Below, piece after piece: positions 57,461 through 64,000 of a stretch of DNA of 64,000 nucleotides (the first letter of the stretch is position 1; each line of letters begins with the position of its first letter). The DNA comes from Halomonas sp. PR-M31 (GTDB taxonomy: Bacteria; Pseudomonadota; Gammaproteobacteria; Pseudomonadales; Halomonadaceae): the NCBI RefSeq assembly GCF_001039575.1, contig NZ_JIBT01000038.1:1-64000 (forward strand). The letters are read 5' to 3'. The notes under the pieces were generated by a model. That model saw nothing but the letters and a program-made list of their open reading frames with translations, had not been told where the DNA came from and did no database searches. Position numbers and translations under genes: made by a program.

Positions 57461-58980
57461 ATGCCTGCTTATTCTTCCCTAGTTCTATGGGGTCGCGATC
57501 TGATCGCAATCCTTGTCTTCCTTCTTTGCGCGCCGGTTCAGGCGGGCACCCTTTCAAGCGCCACCCTGGATGCTCAAAGCTATTCGGGCTCTCGGGAGCG
57601 CAATTACCAAGTCTACGTACCCGACGGTCTTACCCGCCCTGCGCCCATGGTCATGGCGCTGCACGGCTGCCAACAGACCCAGACCGATGTGCTCGACGAC
57701 TGGGGCCTCAAGGCGGCGGCGGATCGCTACGGCTTCATCCTGATAGCGCCTTTTATTACCAGCTACGACGGGCTACGCAATACCAACTGCTGGGGCTTTT
57801 GGTTGGATCAGCACCAGCAGGAGGGCATGGGGGAACCCGAGGATCTGCATCAGATTGCCCTTGAAGTCGAAGCCAACTTTGCCATCGATCCAGAGCGGCG
57901 CTATATCACCGGGCTTTCCTCTGGCGGCGCCATGGCCGTGGTCGCCTCCATCACCCATAACGAATACTGGGCCGCTGCCGCCACCGCTGCAGGCTTGCCT
58001 TACGGCGAGGACGCCGCCTCGGTGTCGCTGTCTGGACAATGCCCGGGCTTTGCCACGTTCCATCCGGTCAGCCAAGTGGTGGGCGACATGCGCGGTGAGC
58101 TCGACGATGACTATGCCATCCCGCTACTGGTGCTGCAGAACAACAACGACTGCACGGTGATCCAGCCCGCCGGACGCAATCTGCGGGATGCCCAACTGGC
58201 AGTGTTCGGCGATGAAAGCCATGACACTCCGGATGAAGCGCTCGCCTCACAAGAGACCTGTCAGCCGTTTTTTGAACAGAACTATGGCTGTCGCCAGAGC
58301 CGCTATACCTTGGATGGCTCGGATGCCAGTCGCTCGCTGGTCGAAACCGTCTTCTTCGATGGCCCGCGCGCCACACCGAGCACTGGGGATACCGATCGCG
58401 GCCACTACTGGATCGGCGGCGAGAGCGGCAATCAAGGCCGGTGGGCCATCCGCCAAGGCCCCAGCTATCCGGATATCATTTGGGACTTCTTCGAACGTCA
58501 TCCACGCAATGCATCATCCCCCCAGGCGCCCCAAGAATCACGCTCAACGGCGCGAACCCTCTGCTGGTTCCGCTCAACGCCCCCTACAACGACCCGGGCG
58601 CCAGCGCCCAGGACGCGGAAGATGGCGAGGTACCTGTGACTACGGACTGCAGCCAGGTGGACACGTCTCGGCTCGGTGATTACGCCTGCACCTTCTCCGC
58701 TACCGATAGCGACGGCAACACCACCACGGCCCAGCGCAGCGTACAAATCTTCGACCCTGATGTGCCGAGCGCGTCCTGCACCACCGTCGATGCCCCACCG
58801 CTTGCCCACATCAATGCCGGTCGCGCCATTGCCGGGGGGCTTTTCAACCTGCGGGCACTGGCCAAAACCGACCAGCAGGATATCGGCTTTGCTTACGACA
58901 GCTGGTCGCCGGTGACGCTGTATGAAGGCGAGCCGGGGCAGTGGTATTCCCAGCAGCCGACGGTCTGCTCCAGCCCATGA
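57461..58980 (+). CDS. extracellular PHB-depolymerase-like esterase with Ig-like domain, frameshifted
   Basis: A signal peptide (about 1-29, ending VQAG) precedes an alpha/beta-hydrolase of the esterase_phb type: the oxyanion region ALHGCQQT, nucleophile Ser in GLSSGGAM (about 151), and likely Asp and His in later segments (QNNNDCTVIQPAG, GHYWIGG). The frame is lost in a C-run at 58518-58523. One more C restores the reading into a DUF5011-like bacterial Ig domain (NDPGASAQDAEDGEVPV, DSDGNTT) and a C-terminal region ending at 58980. It is likely secreted to hydrolyse polyester or similar substrates. Confidence 0.82.
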
Positions 58981-59028
58981 AAATTAGGGCTCAAACGTAG
59001 TTTTCTGAATGTAGAGCGTCTGATAACG

Positions 59029-59048
59029 AGCGCCTGGAAACAGGCGCT
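59029..59048 (+). terminator. hairpin after the esterase gene
   Basis: AGCGCCTG and CAGGCGCT form a perfect 8-bp stem with a GAAA tetraloop, about 50 nt after the stop. No T-run follows, so it may be a weak terminator or an mRNA stabiliser upstream of purE. Confidence 0.45.
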
Positions 59049-59177
59049 GTGATGTAGCCGGTGCTATCCGCTGATATACTGCTGCGCTTCTTTCAATAGC
59101 TAGCCGTGTCTAGCATCAACGACCAGACCAGCACCTTGACGGTATTCGGGTGCGGCCGGCGATCAAATGGAGGCAGC

Positions 59178-59671
59178 ATGAGCGTACGGGTAGGCGTCAT
59201 CATGGGCTCGAAGTCGGATTGGGCCACCATGTGCCATACCGCCGAAACCCTCGACACGCTAGGTATCGAGCATGAAATAAAGGTGGTTTCTGCTCATCGC
59301 ACCCCGGATCTTCTGTTCGATTATGCGGAAAGCGCCGTCGAGCGCGGCCTCGAGGTGATCATCGCCGCGCCGGCGGGGCAGCCCATCTGCCCGGCATGGC
59401 CGCCGCCAAGACCTGCCTGCCGGTACTGGGCGTGCCGGTTCAGTCCAGCATGCTCAGCGGCGTGGATTCGCTGCTGTCCATCGTGCAGATGCCCGCGGGC
59501 ATTCCTACCGGCACCCTGGCTATCGGCCGTGCCGGCGCCATCAACGCCGCCCTGCTTGCCGCCGCCATTCTGGGCAACAAGTATCCCGAGGTGCGCGAAG
59601 CACTCGAACAGTATCGTAGCGATCAGACCCGTCGGGTGCTCGATCATCCCGATCCCAGCCAAGACGATTGA
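59178..59671 (+). CDS. purE: N5-carboxyaminoimidazole ribonucleotide mutase, frameshifted
   Basis: PurE converts N5-CAIR to CAIR in purine synthesis. The first part (ATG 59178 after GGAGG) has [14 protein letters not shown] and [14 protein letters not shown]. Near 59367 one G is missing from the GCCGGCGCC that would encode [11 protein letters not shown], so the reading changes frame. The correct continuation ([20 protein letters not shown] and [16 protein letters not shown]) ends at 59671. It lies 12 nt before purK. With one base restored it would be about 164 residues, normal size. Confidence 0.93.
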
Positions 59672-59683
59672 CCGGAGGCCTGA

Positions 59684-60778
59684 ATGTTGCGCATAGGTGT
59701 GGTAGGTGGCGGCCAGCTGGGTCGCATGATGGCGGAAGCCGGTGCAGGATTCGATGCCCGCTTCACCTTTCTCGATCCAACGGATTCGCCCTGCGCGGCG
59801 CTGCACGGCCGGCATGTCCAGGCGAACTGGAATGATAGTGCGGCGCTCGAGTCTCTTGCCCAGGATAGCGACGTGGTGACCTTTGAGTTCGAGAACATTG
59901 CCGCCGACGCAGTGGCGCATCTGGCCAGCCAGTGCCCGGCCTTTCCCCCGGCCAAGGCGCTTGAAACCGCCCAGGATCGCTGGGCCGAAAAGTCGCTGTT
60001 TCGATCATTGGACATTCCTCTGCCGCCGGTTGCCAAGATCGATAGCCAGTCGGACCTTGACGCCGCCATTGCCGAGATTGGCCTGCCGGCGGTGCTCAAG
60101 ACCCGCACCCTAGGCTATGACGGCAAGGGACAAAAGGTGCTGCGAGAAACGAAAGACGTCAGCGACGCCTTTGAGGAGTTAGGCTCAGTACCCCTGGTAC
60201 TCGAGGGGTTCGTCGATTTCGATCATGAGGTCTCGGCGATTGCGGTACGTGGCCGTGGCGGTGAAACTCGAACCTGGCCCCTTTCGCGTAATGAACATCG
60301 CAAAGGCATGCTGCACTGCTCCATTCCGGAGCCGGGCCACCCGTTGCAAGCCTTGGCGGAGGATTACATCAGCCGGGTGCTGACGGAACTCGATTATGTT
60401 GGCGTGATGGCGTTTGAATTCTTTGCAGTAGAGGGTGCCTTGCTGGCCAATGAAATTGCCCCAAGAGTGCATAATTCGGGGCACTGGAGCATCGAGGGTG
60501 CCGCCACCAGCCAGTTCGAGAATCATCTGCGTGCGGTGGCCGGTTTGCCCTTGGGAACGACGGAGCGCCTGGTGCCCTGTGCCATGCTCAACGTGATCGG
60601 CGCTCTTCCCGAGCGGGATGCGGTACTTAAAATACCTGGCACCCGTTGGCACGATTATGGCAAGGCGCCGCGGCCCGGGCGCAAGATCGGTCATATCACC
60701 GTATTGGCCTTTAGTGACGAACAGCTCAGTGAGCGCATCGAAGCCGTGGAGAAGCTGCTGGTCAACGACTTAGGCTAA
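59684..60778 (+). CDS. purK: N5-carboxyaminoimidazole ribonucleotide synthase
   Basis: 364-residue ATP-grasp carboxylase making N5-CAIR from AIR, bicarbonate and ATP. Conserved elements: [15 protein letters not shown] (5-19), [14 protein letters not shown] (about 138-151), [12 protein letters not shown] and [18 protein letters not shown]. It lies 12 nt after purE in the classic purEK order, ending at a terminator. Confidence 0.97.
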   Translation: MLRIGVVGGGQLGRMMAEAGAGFDARFTFLDPTDSPCAALHGRHVQANWNDSAALESLAQDSDVVTFEFENIAADAVAHLASQCPAFPPAKALETAQDRWAEKSLFRSLDIPLPPVAKIDSQSDLDAAIAEIGLPAVLKTRTLGYDGKGQKVLRETKDVSDAFEELGSVPLVLEGFVDFDHEVSAIAVRGRGGETRTWPLSRNEHRKGMLHCSIPEPGHPLQALAEDYISRVLTELDYVGVMAFEFFAVEGALLANEIAPRVHNSGHWSIEGAATSQFENHLRAVAGLPLGTTERLVPCAMLNVIGALPERDAVLKIPGTRWHDYGKAPRPGRKIGHITVLAFSDEQLSERIEAVEKLLVNDLG

Positions 60779-60814
60779 GAGCGCTCTGAGAAAATTCTGA
60801 ACGTTACACAACGA

Positions 60815-60845
60815 AAGAAGGCGCCCCTGTTAGAGGCGCCTTCTT
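60815..60845. terminator. bidirectional terminator between purK and bfr
   Basis: AAGAAGGCGCC (60815-60825) pairs perfectly over 11 bp with GGCGCCTTCTT (60835-60845), with a 9-nt loop. It lies 37 nt after the purK stop and 43 nt after the bfr stop on the other strand. Confidence 0.88.
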
Positions 60846-60887
60846 GATACTACATTGCGTCATGCAACGAACTGCGACGACAGCTGA

Positions 60888-61361
60888 TCAGGCTTCGCGC
60901 ATCTGCTTCTGCAGATAGTTTTCCAACCCAACCTTATCTATCAAGCTCAGCTCGGTTTCGAGCATATCGATGTGCTCTTCCTCGTCGGCAAGAATGTCAC
61001 GGAACAGATCGCGAGTGACGTAGTCGTGCACCTGCTCACAGTGGGTGATGGCTTCGATCAAATCCTTGCGGCCCTTATGCTCCGCCGCTAGATCACTCTC
61101 GAGCATTTCACGAGTGTGCTCACCGATGTGCAGCTTTCCCAGATCCTGGAGGTTGGGTAGCCCTTCGAGGAACAGGATGCGCTCGATCAGCTTGTCGGCG
61201 TGATTCATCTCTTCGATGGATTCATCGTATTCCCACTTTGCCAATGCCTTCAGGCCCCAGTCCTTGTACATCTTGGCATGTAGAAAATACTGATTGATCG
61301 CGACCAGTTCATTACCCAGTACGATATTGAGATGTTCGATAACCTTGGCATCGCCTTTCAT
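60888..61361 (-). CDS. bfr: bacterioferritin
   Basis: 157-residue heme-binding ferritin subunit that oxidises and stores iron. Ferroxidase ligands are at the expected positions (Glu18, Glu51, His54, Glu94, Glu127, His130), and the heme ligand Met52 lies in SIEEMNHAD. Closely similar to E. coli Bfr along its length ([30 protein letters not shown]). ATG 61361 (MKGDAKVI) is preceded by GGAG. It lies 170 nt downstream of the associated ferredoxin gene bfd. Confidence 0.96.
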   Translation of the reverse strand: MKGDAKVIEHLNIVLGNELVAINQYFLHAKMYKDWGLKALAKWEYDESIEEMNHADKLIERILFLEGLPNLQDLGKLHIGEHTREMLESDLAAEHKGRKDLIEAITHCEQVHDYVTRDLFRDILADEEEHIDMLETELSLIDKVGLENYLQKQMREA

Positions 61362-61531
61362 GGGGATCTCCTTCACTTTTTATAGGCGCAGGAAATGTAC
61401 CCACGCGCTTACGACTAGGGAAGTATCGCCCAGAATTGAGAAAAAGTCCAATAATGACAATTAGTTATAAAGATTTCATCGCATTCGCGAGGGGTTGTCG
61501 AATGCCAATGAAAGTGAGGAATATTCCGCAG

Positions 61532-61735
61532 TTAGACGGCGTAAGACAGGTCCGCATCACCAAACAACTCCTTGGCTACGGCTTCTCGTGTAATCGACTT
61601 GCCTACGCAGGCGCATTTGCCACACTGGGTAGCGCAGCCTGTCTGCTCTCGCACTTCACGCCAGCTTCTGGCGCCCTGGGCCACGACCTGTTGAATGGTG
61701 TTGTCAGAAACCCGCTTGCATAGGCATACGTACAT
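61532..61735 (-). CDS. bfd: bacterioferritin-associated ferredoxin
   Basis: 67-residue [2Fe-2S] protein of the BFD family, starting MYVCLCKRVSDNTI with the first Cys pair CLC and ending with CGKC preceded by another Cys (TGCATQCGKC). It supplies electrons for iron release from bacterioferritin. Start at 61735; another 20 codons are open upstream without family match. A Fur-like sequence lies 31-49 nt before the start, consistent with iron-repressed expression. Confidence 0.92.
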   Translation of the reverse strand: MYVCLCKRVSDNTIQQVVAQGARSWREVREQTGCATQCGKCACVGKSITREAVAKELFGDADLSYAV

Positions 61736-61765
61736 GGAATCAGCCTCACTATCGTCCTGATAGTG

Positions 61766-61784
61766 AATGTAAATGATTCGCATA
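61766..61784. promoter_or_regulatory. Fur-box-like sequence upstream of bfd
   Basis: AATGTAAATGATTCGCATA has the AATG-x2-AATGATT-x2-CAT pattern of Fur sites and lies about 31-49 nt before the bfd start, so it could overlap its promoter. Bfd is usually expressed under iron starvation. Pattern match only. Confidence 0.5.
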
Positions 61785-61839
61785 GAGGATTGCAAGCATT
61801 CTTTTAATGCGCTTTTGTCGCACCACTATATAGGCACCT

Positions 61840-62292
61840 TCAGGCTTTCTTGCGCTTTCCCTGTTTAGGCAGTACCACCACCCGTGAGCTTGAGGCAATG
61901 TCCGGCCAGCTGCGTCGCTCGCTGTCAATCAATATCCACCAGTAGCCCAAACCGCCCAAGGCTAGGGAAAACATGGCAGCAATGAAGCGCACCAGGCATT
62001 GCGGCAACGACAGGGAATTACCCTCGATGCTCTGAACCCGCAAACGCCAGGCCTGCATGCCTAAAGTCATGCCGCCACGCATCCAGAAAAAGGCAAAGAA
62101 AATGAAGGTCACCACCAGCAGCACGCTGTGAAACAGCGGGCTCTCGCTGGCTTCGCCTCCATTGAGCGCTACGGCGACGAACCCCACCAGCATCCAGACC
62201 GCCAGCAATACTAGGGTATCGTAGATCAGTGCTCCCAGCCGGCGCGGCAATCCCGCCGGCCATACATCATCCAGATTGGCAAAACGTCGCAT
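61840..62292 (-). CDS. RDD-family membrane protein
   Basis: 150 residues with about three membrane helices. The RDD pattern is seen in AGLPRRLGALIYDTL (Arg and Asp) and in FWMRGGMTLGMQAWRLRV plus LPQCLVRF. The function is unknown; some homologs transport Na+ or are linked to compatible solutes. ATG 62292 is strongly supported by AGGAGGAG. It lies 34 nt downstream of lptG, probably in the same transcript. Confidence 0.85.
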   Translation of the reverse strand: MRRFANLDDVWPAGLPRRLGALIYDTLVLLAVWMLVGFVAVALNGGEASESPLFHSVLLVVTFIFFAFFWMRGGMTLGMQAWRLRVQSIEGNSLSLPQCLVRFIAAMFSLALGGLGYWWILIDSERRSWPDIASSSRVVVLPKQGKRKKA

Positions 62293-62326
62293 CGCTCCTC
62301 CTGGGTAGCAAATCGTGACTGGCCTG

Positions 62327-63391
62327 CTAGCCGCTGCGTCGTAACAAATAAAGCCCCACCCCAATACAGGCCAATGTCGGCGCAAGCACCGCCCAGACCG
62401 GCGAGAAGCCAAAGACCGTGGACGCTGGCGCTAGCAGATCCTGAAGATACTTGAAGGAAAGCCCCACGATGACCCCGTAGAACACGCGAGTGCCCGCCGC
62501 CACGGTGCGCAGCGGGCCGAACACAAAGGAAGCCGCTACCAGCACCAACGATGCCATGGTGATCGGCATCAGCATCTTCTGCCAGAAGTACAATAGCGGC
62601 TGGGTAGGCGTCAGCCCCTGATGCTTCAGATAGTTCGCATAGGCCCATAGCTCGCTAGGCGCCTGGCTTTCCACATCTCGCAGCAACCGATTGAGCTGTG
62701 CAGGAGAGAGGTCGGTATTCCAGCCAAGACGGGCATGATGTTGGGTGTCGGTACGCTGCCCGGAAAAGCGCGTGATATCGACATCCAACAGCTCCCAATG
62801 ATCGTTTTCCCAGATGGCTCGCTCTGCGTGAGTGGCTTCTTCCAAGCGCTTGCCATCGAAGCGATATCGGGTCAGATCGATGACCGTATCGTCCGCCCTA
62901 ATGGCGCCGAATCGATAGAAGATGTTTCCTTCACGCTGCCAGCCGCCGCGCTGGGTAACCACCGCCCCCTTGCCGCTCAACTGCTCAAGGCGCCAGGCCT
63001 GAGCAAATTGCTCGGTGCGAGGGGTCACGAATTCCGCCATCAGCAACACGGTGACGATCACCAGTAGGATGGGCTTCATCGCGCTCCAGAGAATACGTAT
63101 CAGGGAACGCCCGGAGGCACGCATGATCGTGAGCTCATTGTTCGAGGCCATGCTCCCCAGCCCTATCAGGGCGCCGATCAACACCGCCACCGGGGCATAC
63201 TGATAAAAACGCCAGGGCAGACGCAGGCCAAGATAGAGCAGAACGTCGAAGGCGCCATAGCCGCCCTCCACGTCTTTTAGATCATTGATGAAGGCGATGA
63301 CCAAATCCAGCCCTAGAAGCACTAGCTGCACGACGAAGATGGTGGCCAGTACGTTGCGGGCGATATATCGGTCGAGACGATCTGCAATCAT
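62327..63391 (-). CDS. lptG: LPS export ABC transporter permease LptG
   Basis: 354-residue YjgP/YjgQ permease that, with LptF and LptB2, extracts lipopolysaccharide from the inner membrane. Features: DRYIARNVLATIF start, two groups of three membrane helices flanking a periplasmic beta-jellyroll (about 135-270). ATG 63391 overlaps the lptF TAA stop by one base (TAATG), showing coupling. The upstream 25 codons in frame belong to lptF sequence. Confidence 0.95.
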   Translation of the reverse strand: MIADRLDRYIARNVLATIFVVQLVLLGLDLVIAFINDLKDVEGGYGAFDVLLYLGLRLPWRFYQYAPVAVLIGALIGLGSMASNNELTIMRASGRSLIRILWSAMKPILLVIVTVLLMAEFVTPRTEQFAQAWRLEQLSGKGAVVTQRGGWQREGNIFYRFGAIRADDTVIDLTRYRFDGKRLEEATHAERAIWENDHWELLDVDITRFSGQRTDTQHHARLGWNTDLSPAQLNRLLRDVESQAPSELWAYANYLKHQGLTPTQPLLYFWQKMLMPITMASLVLVAASFVFGPLRTVAAGTRVFYGVIVGLSFKYLQDLLAPASTVFGFSPVWAVLAPTLACIGVGLYLLRRSG

Positions 63392-64000
63392 TAACGCATG
63401 CCCCTTAGTTGCGACCGGCGAGTGAGCCACAGGCCAAGCAAGAGATACCCCAGATGGATGGGCCACATGCCGACGACGACAGGCAGTATTCCCCGACCGA
63501 TCGCATCCAGGGCGGCCAGTAGCAGACTCAAATAGCTGATATGCAGGAAAATCGCCGGTAGCAATTTGGCAAAACGACCTTGGCGAGGATTGACCTTGGC
63601 CAAAGGCAATGCCAGCAAGGCCAGAATCGGTACCGTCAGCGGTAGACTAATGCGCCATTGCAGCTGCGCCCAGGCCTCGAGAGTATCCACCGCCACCAGC
63701 TGCGGGGTGGTGAGATATTCGACATCGTCCAGATCATTCATCTCGGCGGCCCGGGACAGTCGCACTGCGTAGGTATCGAACTCCAATCGCTCCGCTTGAT
63801 TACGCCCAGGCTCGACGCTGTAGCGCTCCCCGTTCGCCAGCACCAAAAAACGACTACCGGTGTCGTCATCAACGGTTTGATAGCCGCTGTTGGCTCGGGT
63901 CACCACGGTTTGTGGCGTACCGTCGTCACGCCGCTGGCGTTCACTGATGAAAACGCCTTGCATGCGTGTTCGCTCGCTGTTCAAGTCCTCGATGTAAGCG
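63391..64000 (-). CDS. lptF: LPS export ABC transporter permease LptF, C-terminal part
   Basis: The last about 203 residues of LptF; the start lies beyond the right edge. The visible piece has the end of the periplasmic domain (YIEDLNSERTRMQGVFISER to SAEQ-like turns, LEFDTYAVRL) and the last three membrane helices (IPLAKVNPRQGRF region, LLLAALDAIGRG). It is cut at 64000. It precedes and overlaps lptG by one base. Confidence 0.93.
   Translation of the reverse strand, partial: AYIEDLNSERTRMQGVFISERQRRDDGTPQTVVTRANSGYQTVDDDTGSRFLVLANGERYSVEPGRNQAERLEFDTYAVRLSRAAEMNDLDDVEYLTTPQLVAVDTLEAWAQLQWRISLPLTVPILALLALPLAKVNPRQGRFAKLLPAIFLHISYLSLLLAALDAIGRGILPVVVGMWPIHLGYLLLGLWLTRRSQLRGMR

Noticed and set aside
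58981..59177. PurR-like operator upstream of purE
   Set aside because: CTCAAACGTAGTTT only loosely resembles the PurR palindrome and I would not annotate it.

Overview
The window looks like a core-chromosome segment of a moderately halophilic gammaproteobacterium, most likely Halomonadaceae (Halomonas or a close relative). This rests on protein character, a Pseudomonas-like gene order from purC to nadA, acidic linkers in some proteins, and an acetate regulon built from a DUF4212/VC_2705-type symporter and an SSS-domain histidine kinase. No search was run, so the taxonomy is inference. There is no prophage, CRISPR array, plasmid-type region or transposase gene.

Layout. (1) 1-200: tRNA-Asp (cut by the left edge) and tRNA-Val. 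(2) 526-9398: a complete cbb3 oxidase locus, ccoNOQP followed by assembly genes ccoG-H-I-S and a TauE/SafE-type membrane protein, with an FNR/Anr-like box upstream; then a HAD hydrolase. (3) 10.2-13.6 kb, minus strand: ttcA, a DnaQ-like exonuclease and a cNMP/CBS/DUF294 protein. (4) 13.6-24 kb: acetate module with DUF4212 subunit, actP-type symporter, a small unknown membrane protein, hybrid kinase CrbS, response regulator CrbR and acs. A triplicated 27-bp direct repeat lies upstream of the symporter and a related sequence lies upstream of acs. A 216-bp MITE-like palindromic element starts inside the symporter stop codon. (5) 24-29.8 kb: sprT, a UPF0149 gene, clsB, rsmJ, uppP, tsaB, adk. (6) 30-35 kb: aceE-aceF, with three lipoyl domains in E2. 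(7) 35-39.9 kb: ampD, nadC, the methionine-salvage operon mtnB-mtnD-mtnC plus a GNAT gene, and trmO. (8) 39.9-48.1 kb: purC, an MBL hydrolase, bamC, dapA, bcp, perM, tusA, bepA, nadA. (9) 48.2-58.9 kb: two identical tRNA-Lys genes, a Tat-exported TRAP binding protein, DTW-domain tRNA-modifying enzyme, SBF transporter, sirtuin, aceK, an HAAAP amino-acid transporter, truC/tcdA, DUF1653, and an extracellular PHB-depolymerase-like esterase. (10) 59-64 kb: purE-purK, bfr/bfd, an RDD membrane protein, lptG and the end of lptF.

How the genes work together. Several genes sit around the acetyl-CoA node: acetate uptake (actP), activation (acs), sensing (CrbS/CrbR), pyruvate dehydrogenase (aceEF), the glyoxylate-branch switch (aceK) and a sirtuin deacylase that could act on the conserved Acs lysine. 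Three other groups recur. They are tRNA modification (ttcA, tsaB, trmO, DTW/TapT, truC, tcdA), NAD synthesis (nadA, nadC) and the outer envelope (bamC, bepA, lptFG, uppP, ampD).

Caution on sequence quality. Six genes (tsaB, bepA, aceK, the truC/tcdA boundary, the PHB-depolymerase-like gene, purE) each look as if one G or C is missing from a short G or C run. This is most economically read as sequencing or consensus error. It means the TruC-TcdA fusion and the broken genes should not be taken at face value. I did not find a convincing new biological system. The strongest regulatory lead is the repeat shared by the actP and acs promoters.
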